A DNA stretch of 64,000 nt, taken from positions 1,137,001 to 1,201,000 of the forward strand of contig NZ_CP019427.1 of the NCBI RefSeq assembly GCF_009834545.1, written 5' to 3'. This DNA is from Pseudomonas sp. S04. GTDB lineage: Bacteria > Pseudomonadota > Gammaproteobacteria > Pseudomonadales > Pseudomonadaceae. The notes under the pieces were generated by a model. The model saw nothing but the letters and a program-made list of their open reading frames with translations. It was not told the DNA's origin and ran no database searches. Numbering within the stretch: position 1 is the first letter of the stretch; every line of letters begins with the position of its first letter. The translations under genes and the position numbers were made by a program. Below, one piece after another: positions 1 through 9,219 of this stretch.

Positions 1-380
1 TCTTCGGTGTCCGGGGTGCCGTGAATCATGATCATGCCGCCTGGGGCCACGCCCTCGCGGCGTGAGCGCGCAGCGTCGCTGATATTCGGGTAGGAGATGT
101 GCATGGCCAGGTTGAAGCGCTCGCTGACTTTGCGCCAGTCCAGCCAGTACAGGCCTTCGGGGGTGCGTCGGTCGCCTTCCATGAGCTTTTGGCCCTTGGG
201 GTTGCGGCCCAATGAGATGCGGTAGGTCTTGATGGGCTTACCGTCATTGATCAGTTGCAACTGACGGGCGGATTTGAGCACCAGGACTTTTTCGACGATT
301 TTGCCGTCCAGGGTTTCCACGCTGGAAGCCTGGGAAACGACAGCGAACGACAGGCAGAGGAACGCGAGCAACCAGCGCAT
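1..380 (-). CDS. L,D-transpeptidase (YkuD) family protein, C-terminal part outside the window
   Basis: The ATG is at 380-378 and the frame stays open to the left edge, giving about 126 residues. The N-terminus is a signal peptide (MRWLLAFLCLSFAVVSQAS), so the protein is probably periplasmic. The mature part begins with a segment of the YkuD type (VLVLKSARQLQLINDGKPIK, then YRISLGRNPKGQK, GDRRTPEGLYWLDWR) and reaches MIMIHGTPD, where the family's conserved His lies. The catalytic Ser-x-Gly-Cys motif would be beyond the window edge and cannot be checked. Family members cross-link peptidoglycan through L,D bonds or anchor lipoproteins. The next gene, 421-972, has the same orientation. Confidence 0.85.
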   Translation of the reverse strand, partial: MRWLLAFLCLSFAVVSQASSVETLDGKIVEKVLVLKSARQLQLINDGKPIKTYRISLGRNPKGQKLMEGDRRTPEGLYWLDWRKVSERFNLAMHISYPNISDAARSRREGVAPGGMIMIHGTPDTE

Positions 381-420
381 TAAAACGATATCCCTGAGAG
401 TACGGCGTACTTTTTGTTGT

Positions 421-972
421 TTAAGTGATCGCAGGCTGAGCAAGCGGAGGAATGGACTCGCTGCGCACCGGGTAATCCCCTCGCAAGCGGTCAGCGAAGT
501 AGCATTCTAGGGTACGGCCCACCGTGCGGAAAGCCAGCTCTGACCAAGGGATGTCCGCTTCCTCGAAAAGCTGCACTTCCAGGCTTTCCTGGCCTGCGGA
601 AAAGTCCAGGTCGACCAGTTCGGCGCGGAAGAATACGTGGACCTGGCTGATGTGCGGTACATCGATCAGCGTGTAGATGTTCAGGTTGCGCACCCTTGCG
701 CAGGCTTCCTCGGCAGTTTCGCGCACGGCCGCCTGTTCGACGGTCTCGCCGTTCTCCATGAAACCGGCCGGCAGGGTCCAGTAACCCCGGCGTGGTTCGA
801 TGGCGCGACGGCACAGCAGTACCTGGGTGCCCCAGGTTGGCAGGCAGCCGGCGACGATGTTGGGGTTCTGGTAGTGAATGGTCTGACAGCTGTCGCAGAC
901 AAAACGCAGGCGCGAATCGCCTTCGGGGATACGTTGCGTTACTGGGTTGCCGCACTGGCTGCAGAATTTCAT
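421..972 (-). CDS. NUDIX hydrolase with N-terminal zinc ribbon
   Basis: A 183-residue protein. The frame stays open further upstream, but the ATG at 972 is preceded by a GGAAGA ribosome site and starts directly with the zinc-ribbon Cys pair (MKFCSQCG), with a second pair about 25 residues on (CDSC). The NUDIX box reads GFMENGETVEQAAVRETAEE, matching GX5EX7REUXEEXGU. This layout resembles the zinc-ribbon NUDIX proteins related to NudC, but the protein is shorter than NadH pyrophosphatase, so the substrate is not assigned. It is divergent from the second NUDIX gene at 1121. Confidence 0.88.
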   Translation of the reverse strand: MKFCSQCGNPVTQRIPEGDSRLRFVCDSCQTIHYQNPNIVAGCLPTWGTQVLLCRRAIEPRRGYWTLPAGFMENGETVEQAAVRETAEEACARVRNLNIYTLIDVPHISQVHVFFRAELVDLDFSAGQESLEVQLFEEADIPWSELAFRTVGRTLECYFADRLRGDYPVRSESIPPLAQPAIT

Positions 973-1120
973 GCTGGGTCTTCCGAATAGGCCGCGCCTA
1001 TCTTGGCGTGCCACAGTGTCTGTCGGCAAGTTGTCGTTTAGCGACATGCTGCAGCCCGGGGGTTGGGCGGCCTGTAGGTTTGGTGCATGATGCAAGGTAG
1101 CCAACAGATCGAGAGCACTC

Positions 1121-1720
1121 ATGCTGGACGAGCTACTGCACCGGGTAAGCAATCACACGCCACGTACGCTGGAAACCGACCGACGTTTCCCTGAAGCCGC
1201 GGTGCTCGTGCCCATAACCCGCAGTGACGAACCGGAACTGGTTCTGACCCTGCGCGCCAGCGGGCTCTCGACCCATGGCGGTGAAGTGGCCTTCCCTGGC
1301 GGGCGGCGCGATCCCGAAGACCCGGACCTGGTGTTCACCGCCCTGCGTGAAGCCGAAGAGGAAATCGGCCTGCCGCCGGGGCTGGTGGAAGTGATCGGGC
1401 CCCTGAGTCCGCTGATCTCGCTGCACGGAATCAAGGTCACGCCATATGTGGCGGTGATTCCGGACTTCGTCGAGTACCGCGCCAACGATGCGGAGATTGC
1501 CGCAGTGTTCAGTGTGCCGCTGGAGTTCTTTCGCACGGACCCACGTGAACACACGCACCGCATTGATTATCAGGGGCGCAGTTGGTATGTGCCGAGTTAC
1601 CGTTATGGCGAATACAAGATCTGGGGCCTGACCGCGATCATGATTGTCGAGTTGATCAATCTGCTCTATGACGCGAAGATCAGCCTGCATCAACCTCCCA
1701 AGAGCTTTATCAATACCTGA
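1121..1720 (+). CDS. CoA pyrophosphatase-type NUDIX hydrolase (NudL-like)
   Basis: A 199-residue NUDIX protein. It carries the signature seen in coenzyme A pyrophosphatases (LTLRASGLSTHGGEVAFPGG) directly before the NUDIX catalytic helix (ALREAEEEIGL). Family members hydrolyse CoA or acyl-CoA to 3',5'-ADP and phosphopantetheine. The ATG at 1121 leaves a normal-length N-terminus. It is followed after 49 bases by the carbonic anhydrase gene in the same direction, so the two may share a transcript. Confidence 0.88.
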   Translation: MLDELLHRVSNHTPRTLETDRRFPEAAVLVPITRSDEPELVLTLRASGLSTHGGEVAFPGGRRDPEDPDLVFTALREAEEEIGLPPGLVEVIGPLSPLISLHGIKVTPYVAVIPDFVEYRANDAEIAAVFSVPLEFFRTDPREHTHRIDYQGRSWYVPSYRYGEYKIWGLTAIMIVELINLLYDAKISLHQPPKSFINT

Positions 1721-1769
1721 CGCCATCCGGCATTTACCCGCGGCTGCCTGAGCCATGAGGATAACAACG

Positions 1770-2294
1770 ATGAAATACCGCCTGGGCGACGCCCGTGTCG
1801 AGACCCACCCGCAGAGCTGGGTTGCACCGAACGCCGTGCTGATTGGCAAGGTCAAGTTGGAAGAGGGTGCCAGTGTCTGGTTCAACGCGGTCTTGCGCGG
1901 GGACAATGAGCTGATCCTGATCGGCAAGAACAGCAATGTGCAGGACGGTACCGTGATGCACACCGACATGGGCTACCCGCTGACCCTCGGTACCGGGGTT
2001 ACCATCGGCCACAACGCCATGCTCCACGGCTGCACGGTGGGCGACAACAGCCTGATCGGGATTAACGCGGTGATCCTCAATGGGGCGAAGATCGGCAAGA
2101 ACTGCATCATCGGCGCCAACTCGCTGATCGGCGAAAACAAGCAGATCCCTGATGGTTCTCTGGTCATGGGCTCGCCTGGCAAAGTGGTGCGCGAGCTGAC
2201 CGAGTCGCAGATAAAGATGCTCCAAGCCTCTGCCGCACACTATGTGCATCGCTCCCAGCGGTACGCCGTGGACTTGGTCGAGCAGGAACCATGA
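1770..2294 (+). CDS. gamma-class carbonic anhydrase family protein
   Basis: A 174-residue left-handed beta-helix protein of hexapeptide repeats (for example [20 protein letters not shown] and [15 protein letters not shown]). His residues of the expected metal site appear in MHTDMGYPL and [11 protein letters not shown] chose the ATG at 1770 over the in-frame ATG at 1755 because GAGG at 1757-1760 lies at good spacing before it. Members of the family bind zinc or iron and are annotated as carbonic anhydrase or YrdA-like proteins; activity is often unproven. Its last four bases overlap the start of the next gene (ATGA), so the two are translationally coupled. Confidence 0.9.
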   Translation: MKYRLGDARVETHPQSWVAPNAVLIGKVKLEEGASVWFNAVLRGDNELILIGKNSNVQDGTVMHTDMGYPLTLGTGVTIGHNAMLHGCTVGDNSLIGINAVILNGAKIGKNCIIGANSLIGENKQIPDGSLVMGSPGKVVRELTESQIKMLQASAAHYVHRSQRYAVDLVEQEP

Positions 2295-2506
2295 CTACCC
2301 CTGAAAGACCCGTGATGTCGCCCTGCGTGAATATTTGCGCGCTGGACGAGCAGGACATCTGCACCGGTTGCCAGCGTACTGTCGGCGAAATTACCCGCTG
2401 GAGCCGGATGGACAACGACGAGCGCCGCCAGGTGCTGGGGTTGTGCCATGAACGCGCCAAGGCCAGCGGGCTGCTGTGGATGCTGGGCAAAACCCCGGCG
2501 CCTTGA
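2291..2506 (+). CDS. DUF1289 domain-containing small protein
   Basis: A 71-residue protein with the Cys-rich core typical of DUF1289 ([20 protein letters not shown], then EITRW and a later LCHERA). The four to five Cys residues suggest metal binding, but the function of the family is unknown. It begins inside the end of the carbonic anhydrase gene with an ATGA overlap, which supports a shared mRNA. It is the last gene before the repeat-rich non-coding stretch. Confidence 0.88.
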   Translation: MTTPERPVMSPCVNICALDEQDICTGCQRTVGEITRWSRMDNDERRQVLGLCHERAKASGLLWMLGKTPAP

Positions 2507-2618
2507 GCGACACTTTTCGGTAGGAGCAAGGCTTGCCCGCGATGGGCCTAGGCCTAGGTGTCTACGCAACTTTGTAGTGGCCTGTGGCGAGGGAGCTTGC
2601 TCGCGTGGCGGCTCCTGA

Positions 2619-2783
2619 GTCGACCGGGGTTTTGGATTAGACCGAGTACCTATCCATTCTTGCGGTAACGGCCTCCTATGGTTCCGCCTGACGGCGGCTC
2701 ACTTTTGAACAGCGCAAAAGTAAGCAAAACGCTCTTACCCCACCACTCGGTGCCTCGCTTAGGCTCGGCATGCCCGTACTCCG
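2619..2783. repeat. left long arm of the inverted repeat
   Basis: Aligned by eye with the reverse complement of 3196-3360. Long identical blocks include CTATGGTTCCGCCTGACGGC and GGCTCACTTTTGAACAGC, with scattered substitutions only. My rough estimate is close to nine bases in ten identical. Confidence 0.88.
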
Positions 2784-3012
2784 ACATTGATTTGGGGGGT
2801 CGCCGCAATGGGCCCTCCCTGGCCCAGTGCGGCTAAACCGGCGTCCTGCCGGTTTACCCCCCAAATCAATATCGAAGTACGGCCAGCGTGGTTAACGGGG
2901 CGCCCAGGATCAAAAACAAAGCGAGGCGGCCTGAAAGCCGACCTGATCGCTAGGGCATGCGCGGTGTAGCTTCTACTTCCTCAGACGCTGACGAAGTCAG
3001 CCATCTTTTGAT

Positions 3013-3066
<54 letters not shown>

Positions 3067-3195
3067 TTTGATCCTGGGCACCCCGTTAACCACGCTGGCC
3101 GAACGCAGGCTTGAAGCCGTGGGCAACCCGGCAGGACGCCGGGTTAGCCGCCCCGCGCCATGGATGGCGCGTGGCGGCGGCCCACGGATTCAAGC

Positions 3196-3360
3196 CGGAG
3201 TGAGGGCACACCGAGCCCAAGCGAGGTGCCAAGTGGTGGGGTAAGAGCCTTTTGCTTACTTTTGGGCTGTTCAAAAGTGAGCCGCCGTCAGGCGGAACCA
3301 TAGGAAGCCGTTACCGCAGAAATGGATATGTACTCGGCCCAATCCAACACCCCGGTCGGC
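3196..3360. repeat. right long arm of the inverted repeat
   Basis: Reverse complement of the left arm at 2619-2783. The arm ends near 3360, about 170 bases before the VUT-family gene. The stretch 3361-3529 holds another REP-like piece (3400-3425) and a short CAGACAG-type tandem near 3437-3460. Confidence 0.88.
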
Positions 3361-3529
3361 CCACAGGCGCAACGTCGCACCACAGTCGTGTAGATACCTA
3401 TGCCCATCGCGGGCAAACCTTGCTCCTACCGATAGCAGACAGCAGACAGCAGACAGCCGCATTGGGATTTGGCGGCTTCGCGCCGCTGCAGTACCCTATG
3501 CGCCAATCTGCCAGGTATCCCCGCGCCCC

Positions 3530-3997
3530 ATGCTCTTCCTGATCGCCTACATCAGCAGCGTCGTGCTGATCAACTACGCCTTTTCCACTGCACCACACCT
3601 GGACATCATCTGGTCGGCCTGGGGTGGGCTGGTGTTCGTGCTGCGCGACATGGTGCAGATCCGCTTCGGCCATGGCGCGATCATTGCCATGCTGGCGGCG
3701 CTGGTGTTGTCGTACCTGACATCCGACCCTTCCATTGCCCTGGCCAGCGCCACTGCGTTTGCAGTGTCGGAGTGCATCGATTGGCTGGTGTTCAGCATCA
3801 CCAAGCGGCCCTTGCACGACCGGCTGTGGATCAGTTCGGCGCTGAGCATTCCCCTGGATACCTTCATTTTCTTCGGCATGATCGACGCCCTGACTCCCGG
3901 CGTGCTGCTCACCGCCCTGGGCTCTAAGTTCGCCGGCGTGACGGCCGTGTGGCTGATCATGGCCTGGCGCCTGCGCAAACAGGCGATCGTCAGCTAA
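3530..3997 (+). CDS. VUT family (DUF165) inner-membrane protein
   Basis: A 155-residue hydrophobic protein with about five membrane segments (starting [18 protein letters not shown]). It contains features of the VUT/YhhQ family, such as the charged loop [12 protein letters not shown] and [15 protein letters not shown]. YhhQ-type members transport queuosine precursors, but short Pseudomonas members are usually annotated only as VUT family, so the substrate is uncertain. No strong ribosome site precedes the ATG at 3530. It is followed after about 100 bases by purT. Confidence 0.85.
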   Translation: MLFLIAYISSVVLINYAFSTAPHLDIIWSAWGGLVFVLRDMVQIRFGHGAIIAMLAALVLSYLTSDPSIALASATAFAVSECIDWLVFSITKRPLHDRLWISSALSIPLDTFIFFGMIDALTPGVLLTALGSKFAGVTAVWLIMAWRLRKQAIVS

Positions 3998-4098
3998 GGC
4001 CAAAGCCGCTGGTTCATGTAAAATGCCGCGCTTTCTCCCCATGGGAAGTGCGCGCTGCGCCATATCCCTCGATGATCCGCTCCTTTGAGGAACTTCAG

Positions 4099-5280
4099 AT
4101 GACTCGTATCGGAACTCCATTGTCGCCAACCGCGACCCGCGTATTGCTGTGTGGCTGTGGTGAGTTGGGCAAGGAGGTGGTGATCGAGCTGCAACGCCTG
4201 GGCGTTGAAGTGATTGCCGTGGATCGTTACGCCGACGCGCCAGCGATGCAGGTGGCGCACCGCAGCCACGTGATCAACATGCTCGACGGTGCCGCGCTGC
4301 GGGCAGTGATCGAAGCCGAGAAGCCGCACTTCATCGTGCCGGAAATCGAAGCCATCGCCACCGCTACCCTGGTGGAGCTGGAGGCCGAAGGCTTCACCGT
4401 GATCCCTACCGCCCGTGCCGCGCAACTGACCATGAACCGCGAAGGCATCCGTCGCCTGGCCGCCGAAGAGCTCGACCTGCCAACTTCCCCGTACCACTTC
4501 GCCGATACCGTCGAAGACTATCGCAAGGCGGTCGAGGACCTGGGCTTCCCTTGTGTGGTCAAGCCGGTGATGAGTTCCTCGGGCAAGGGCCAGAGCCTGC
4601 TGCGCAACGCCGATGACGTGCAGAGCGCCTGGGACTACGCGCAGGAAGGCGGGCGTGCCGGTAAAGGCCGGGTGATCGTCGAGGGCTTCATCGACTTCGA
4701 CTACGAAATCACCCTGCTGACCGTGCGCCACGTTGGCGGCACCACTTTCTGTGCCCCCGTCGGTCACCGTCAGGAGAAGGGCGATTACCAGGAGTCCTGG
4801 CAGCCACAAGCCATGAGCCCGATTGCCCTGGCAGAATCCGAGCGGGTAGCCAAGGCTGTGACCGAGGCCCTGGGTGGGCGTGGTCTGTTTGGCGTCGAGC
4901 TGTTCATCAAGGGTGATCAGGTGTGGTTCAGCGAAGTCTCGCCGCGTCCCCATGACACCGGCCTGGTGACTCTGATTTCCCAGGACCTGTCGCAGTTCGC
5001 GCTGCACGCCCGGGCAATTCTCGGCCTGCCGATCCCATTGATCCGTCAGTTCGGTCCTTCGGCTTCGGCGGTGATTCTGGTGGAAGGGCAGTCGACCCAG
5101 ACTGCCTTTGCCAACCTGGGGGCTGCCTTGAGCGAGCCGGATACCGCGTTGCGCTTGTTCGGCAAGCCAGAGGTGAACGGTCAGCGTCGCATGGGTGTGG
5201 CGCTGGCGCGTGATGCGTCGATTGAATTGGCTCGGGCTAAAGCAACCCGCGCTTCTCAGGCTGTAGTGGTAGAGCTCTAA
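4099..5280 (+). CDS. purT: formate-dependent phosphoribosylglycinamide formyltransferase (GAR transformylase 2)
   Basis: A 393-residue ATP-grasp enzyme that makes formyl-GAR from GAR, formate and ATP in purine synthesis. The N-terminal Rossmann-like part ([20 protein letters not shown]) and the ATP-grasp core ([48 protein letters not shown]) are clear and the length matches the family. The start at 4099 follows a GAGGAAC ribosome site; longer in-frame starts upstream overlap the VUT gene and are rejected. A REP pair follows the stop. Confidence 0.97.
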   Translation: MTRIGTPLSPTATRVLLCGCGELGKEVVIELQRLGVEVIAVDRYADAPAMQVAHRSHVINMLDGAALRAVIEAEKPHFIVPEIEAIATATLVELEAEGFTVIPTARAAQLTMNREGIRRLAAEELDLPTSPYHFADTVEDYRKAVEDLGFPCVVKPVMSSSGKGQSLLRNADDVQSAWDYAQEGGRAGKGRVIVEGFIDFDYEITLLTVRHVGGTTFCAPVGHRQEKGDYQESWQPQAMSPIALAESERVAKAVTEALGGRGLFGVELFIKGDQVWFSEVSPRPHDTGLVTLISQDLSQFALHARAILGLPIPLIRQFGPSASAVILVEGQSTQTAFANLGAALSEPDTALRLFGKPEVNGQRRMGVALARDASIELARAKATRASQAVVVEL

Positions 5281-5294
5281 ACTGCAGCGCGGCT

Positions 5295-5384
5295 ATCGCG
5301 GGCAAGCCCGCTCCCACAGGATGTTCGGCTGATCACAAATTTTGTGTACACCAGAAACCCTGTGGGAGCGGGCTTGCCCGCGAT
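5295..5384. repeat. convergent REP pair between purT and the MFS gene
   Basis: Two inverted copies of the Pseudomonas REP core, at 5295-5320 and 5358-5384, with GCGGGCAAGCCCGCTCCCAC in one orientation and its complement in the other. The pair can fold into a long hairpin and sits between two converging genes, where it could also stop transcription or protect 3' ends. Confidence 0.9.
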
Positions 5385-5393
5385 GGCGTCTTA

Positions 5394-6710
5394 TCAGGCC
5401 ACCCGATTCAAATCGTTGTTACGCGTCTCCTTCAGGCACAGCACGGCAATCAAGCTGAGCACCGCTGCCCCCGACACATACCCGCCGACATAACTCAAAC
5501 CGCCCATCGCCACCAGTTTCTGCGCAAAGAACGGCGCCGCCGAGGCTCCGACAATGCCGCCCAGGTTGTAGGCTGCCGATGCGCCGGTGTAGCGCACGTG
5601 TGTCGGAAACAGTTCCGGCAACAGCGCGCCCATCGGCGCAAACGTCACGCCCATCAGGAACAGTTCGATGCACAGGAACAGCGCCACGCTCCAGGTCGAA
5701 CCCTGGGTCAGCAGCGGCTCCATCAGGAACCCCGACAGAATCGCCAGCACGCCACCGACGATCAGCACCGGCTTGCGTCCGTAACGGTCGCTGGCCCAGG
5801 CCGACAGTGGGGTGGCGGCGGCCATGAACAGCACCGCGAAGCACAGCAGGCCGAGGAAGGTTTCGCGGCTGTAGCCCAGGGTCGAAACCCCGTAGCTCAG
5901 GGAGAACACGGTGGAAATGTAGAACAGTGCGTAGCACACCACCATCGAGCCTGCGCCCAGCAACATCGGTGCCCAATATTGGCTGAACAGCTCGACCAGT
6001 GGGATCTTCACCCGTTCCTGGCGTGCCACGGCGTTGGCGAACACCGGGGTTTCGTGCAGCTTGAGGCGCACATACAGGCCCACCATCACCAGTGCGGCGC
6101 TGAGCAGGAACGGAATGCGCCAGCCCCAGGAACGGAACTGTTCGTCGTCCAGGGTCATGGCCAGGGTCAGGAACAGGCCATTGGCGGCCAGGAAGCCGAT
6201 CGAAGGACCCAGTTGCGGGAACATGCCGAACCAGGCGCGTTTGCCCGGTGGCGCGTTTTCCGTGGCCAGCAAGGCAGCGCCACCCCATTCCCCGCCCAGC
6301 CCCAGGCCCTGGCCGAAGCGCAGCACGCACAGGAGGATCGGCGCCCAGGCGCCAATGCTGTCGTAACCCGGGAGTACGCCGATCAAGGTGGTGCAGACGC
6401 CCATCAGCAGCAGCGAGGCGACCAGGGTCGATTTGCGCCCGATACGATCACCGAAGTGGCCGAATAGCGCCGAACCCAACGGCCGGGCCAGAAAGGCGAT
6501 GCCGAAGGTCAGGAAGGCCGACAGCATTTGCGCGGTGCCGGAAGTCTGGGGGAAAAATACCGGGCCGATCACCAGTGCCGCGGCAGTGGCGTAGACATAA
6601 AAGTCGTAGAACTCGATGGCCGTGCCGATAAAACTCGCGGTGGCCACTCGGGTGGCGGAGTTAGTCGGTTGGGCAGGTGTGGCTTCGCCGTAAGTGGTGC
6701 TCGTCGTCAT
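5394..6710 (-). CDS. MFS transporter, metabolite:H+ symporter (MHS) type
   Basis: A 438-residue 12-TM transporter. The MHS subfamily pattern is seen in the first membrane segment (ASFIGTAIEFYDFYVYATAA) and in the loop RPLGSALFGHFGDRIGRKST. Members import organic acids or compatible solutes with protons; the substrate cannot be read from sequence. I prefer the ATG at 6710 (AGGGA ten bases upstream) to the one at 6731. It converges on purT and is otherwise isolated. Confidence 0.92.
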   Translation of the reverse strand: MTTSTTYGEATPAQPTNSATRVATASFIGTAIEFYDFYVYATAAALVIGPVFFPQTSGTAQMLSAFLTFGIAFLARPLGSALFGHFGDRIGRKSTLVASLLLMGVCTTLIGVLPGYDSIGAWAPILLCVLRFGQGLGLGGEWGGAALLATENAPPGKRAWFGMFPQLGPSIGFLAANGLFLTLAMTLDDEQFRSWGWRIPFLLSAALVMVGLYVRLKLHETPVFANAVARQERVKIPLVELFSQYWAPMLLGAGSMVVCYALFYISTVFSLSYGVSTLGYSRETFLGLLCFAVLFMAAATPLSAWASDRYGRKPVLIVGGVLAILSGFLMEPLLTQGSTWSVALFLCIELFLMGVTFAPMGALLPELFPTHVRYTGASAAYNLGGIVGASAAPFFAQKLVAMGGLSYVGGYVSGAAVLSLIAVLCLKETRNNDLNRVA

Positions 6711-6944
6711 GCGGTTATCCCTGACAGTCATGTGCTCGCGAGGAGCGAATTATTATGGTTGAAGCACCCAGGGATGTTGGGGTGGGACGCGGCGAACGCT
6801 CCAGGTAGGAGCGTTCGCTGCAGAGTCGTGCAACTGGCCGCAAGACGCTGGGTGCGGGTAGCACGGTCTGCGGCGGGGCTTGGGTAAGCGTCGTGATTAT
6901 AGGAAGGGGGCTAACGATTCAACAAGAGGCGGTGCAGTGCTCTT

Positions 6945-8186
6945 TCAGCCAATTGCAGGCACGGACGTGGTGTGCCAGATCAGCACCTGGCTGACGCGGT
7001 TTTCCTCGGTTTCGAGGATCTCCAACCGATAGCGGCCGATTTTCAGGCACACCGGGCAGTCCGGAATGGTTTCCAGCGCCTCGGTCACCAGGCCGTTGAG
7101 GGTTTTCGGGCCGTCGCTGGGCAGGTGCCAGCCCAGGGTCTTGTTCAGCTCGCGGATGGACGCTGCGCCGTCGATCACCAGCCGTCCATCGGCTTGCGGG
7201 TGAATGTGCGGGTTGTCGAGGCTGTGCTGGCTTTCGAACTCGCCGACAATTTCCTCGAGGATGTCTTCCAGGGTCACGATGCCCTGCACTTCGCCGTATT
7301 CGTCGACCACCATGCCCAGGCGCCGCTGCTGTTTGTGGAAATTCAGCAGCTGCAGTTGCAGTGGGGTGCTTTCCGGCACGAAGTACGGTTCGTGGCAGGC
7401 CGCCAGCAAGGCCTCTTTGGTCAGGCTGGCATTGGGCAGCAAGTGGCGGATCTGCCGGGTGTTGAGTACTGCCTCGACCTGGTTGATATCGCTGTGGAAC
7501 ACCGGCAGGCGCGTGCGTTTGTTGGCGCGCAGCTGTTCGATGATGTCTTCGAGCGGATCGTCGAGGTTGATCCCATCCACTTCGCTGCGTGGCACCAGGA
7601 TGTCGTTGACGGTGATGTTGTCCAGCGCATGAATGCCGGCCAGGGCATGGGGGCGACAGGCGGCATGTTCGTGCTCGTTGTCGTTTATCGGAGTGGGCTG
7701 TGGCTCGTCTTCGCTCTGTTGCACCACCTTGGGTTTACGTGCCAGGGGCTTGAGCAGCAGCAGGCTGATGCTGCTGAGCAGCCAGGCGAGCGGGTAGAGG
7801 ATCTTCAGCGGCACGCCGAGCAAGGTGTTGCCCAGCGCCAGGATGGTATCCGGATAACGACTGGCGAGGGTGCGCGGCAGGTAATCGGCGAATATCAGCA
7901 AGGCCGCCGTGGCGCTCAGGCAGGCGAGCCAGGGGCCGTTGTCGGCCCAACCGAATACCGCCAGCAGGGTGCTGATGACCACCACCAGTGCCCGGCACAA
8001 GGTATTGCACAGAATCAGGCTGCTGAGCGGGAAGTTGAGCCTGGCCACCGGCTTGTCGTTCGCCCGTGAGGCGGTGCGTTGAGCCAGCAGTTGCTGTTGC
8101 GCCGCTTCGATGGCGGTAAACAGGCCAGACCAGAGGATCAGCAGGGCCAGCACGGCGAGCAATGGCCCGATGGGCAGGTTATCCAT
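6945..8186 (-). CDS. HlyC/CorC (CNNM-type) family membrane protein with CBS domains
   Basis: A 413-residue protein. Residues 1-180 form a DUF21 membrane domain (LLAVLALLILWSGLFTAIEA). A CBS pair follows at roughly 195-325 (NDILVPRSEVDGINLDD, GMVVDEYGEVQGIVTLEDIL). A CorC/HlyC C-terminal domain spans about 335-410. Relatives act in magnesium or cobalt efflux. It is followed 12 bases downstream of the YpjD-like gene, and this pair beside ffh is a common Pseudomonas arrangement. Confidence 0.92.
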   Translation of the reverse strand: MDNLPIGPLLAVLALLILWSGLFTAIEAAQQQLLAQRTASRANDKPVARLNFPLSSLILCNTLCRALVVVISTLLAVFGWADNGPWLACLSATAALLIFADYLPRTLASRYPDTILALGNTLLGVPLKILYPLAWLLSSISLLLLKPLARKPKVVQQSEDEPQPTPINDNEHEHAACRPHALAGIHALDNITVNDILVPRSEVDGINLDDPLEDIIEQLRANKRTRLPVFHSDINQVEAVLNTRQIRHLLPNASLTKEALLAACHEPYFVPESTPLQLQLLNFHKQQRRLGMVVDEYGEVQGIVTLEDILEEIVGEFESQHSLDNPHIHPQADGRLVIDGAASIRELNKTLGWHLPSDGPKTLNGLVTEALETIPDCPVCLKIGRYRLEILETEENRVSQVLIWHTTSVPAIG

Positions 8187-8198
8187 AACGAATGCCCG

Positions 8199-9011
8199 TC
8201 AGATGTGCAGGATGAATTCGCGGACCAGCTTGCTGCCGAAATAGGCCAGCATCAGCAGGCAGAAGCCGGCCAGGGTCCAGCGAATGGCCTTGTGTCCGCG
8301 CCAGCCGAGGCGATTGCGGCCCCACAGCAACACGCTGAAGACGATCCAGGCCAGGCACGCCAGCAGGGTCTTGTGCACCAGGTGCTGGGCAAACAGGTTC
8401 TCGACGAACAACCAGCCGGAGATCAGTGACAGCGACAGCAGGGTCCAGCCGGCCCAGAGGAAACCGAACAGCAGGCTCTCCATGGTTTGCAGCGGCGGGA
8501 AGTTCTTGATCAGCCCTGAGGGGTGCTTGTGCTTGAGTTGATAGTCTTGCACCAGCACCAGCAGCGCCTGGAACACGGCGATGGTGAACATGCCGTAGGC
8601 CAGGATCGACAGCAGGATATGGGCGAGAATCCCCGGCTCCTCGTCGATCACCTGCACCGTGCCCGACGGCGCGAACTGCGCCAGCAGCACCGTGGCCAGT
8701 CCCAGCGGGAACAACAGCAGCAGCAGGTTTTCCACCGGGATGCGTGAGCACGCCAGCAGGGTCAGGGCAATTACTGCGGCGGCAATCAGGCTGGCGGCGC
8801 TGAAAAAATCCAGGCCCAGGCCGATCGGCGTCACCAAGTGGGTGAACAGGCTCGCGCTGTGGGCCAGGACGGCGAGGATGCCGAGCATGACCAGCAGGCG
8901 TTTGTTCACCTTGGCGCCTGTGGCCAGGCGAGAGCCTTGGTAGAAAGTCGCAGCGGCGTATAAGCAGGCGGCGGCGAGTGTCGTGAGCAAACTGGGTGAC
9001 AAGGGGAGCAT
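8199..9011 (-). CDS. YpjD/CcsA-like cytochrome c assembly family membrane protein
   Basis: A 270-residue protein with about eight membrane segments, of the cytochrome c assembly (CcsA/YpjD) family; EPGILAHILLSILAYGMFTI and HLVHKTLLACLAWIVFSVLL hold the family's conserved His-containing helices. The start at 9011 follows AGGA at short distance; the longer frame to 9080 would begin in the ffh promoter region. It is divergent from ffh and probably transcribed with the CorC-like gene. Confidence 0.9.
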   Translation of the reverse strand: MLPLSPSLLTTLAAACLYAAATFYQGSRLATGAKVNKRLLVMLGILAVLAHSASLFTHLVTPIGLGLDFFSAASLIAAAVIALTLLACSRIPVENLLLLLFPLGLATVLLAQFAPSGTVQVIDEEPGILAHILLSILAYGMFTIAVFQALLVLVQDYQLKHKHPSGLIKNFPPLQTMESLLFGFLWAGWTLLSLSLISGWLFVENLFAQHLVHKTLLACLAWIVFSVLLWGRNRLGWRGHKAIRWTLAGFCLLMLAYFGSKLVREFILHI

Positions 9012-9219
9012 AAATCCTGTTAGGCAAGCCCGAAAGAGAATGAGTTTGGCATACAACCCTTGTCGCATGAAAGACCGCACAACCAGACGGCGGGTGTGCG
9101 CCAGACGCAGTCTTCGCTATAATCCGCGACCTGCCCACGCCGCAGGCTCGCCGAGCACATGTTTTTCACGGTCTGGGCCGCCATTACCTCGGTCTCCATA
9201 GGGCCTGAAAGGATCGCGC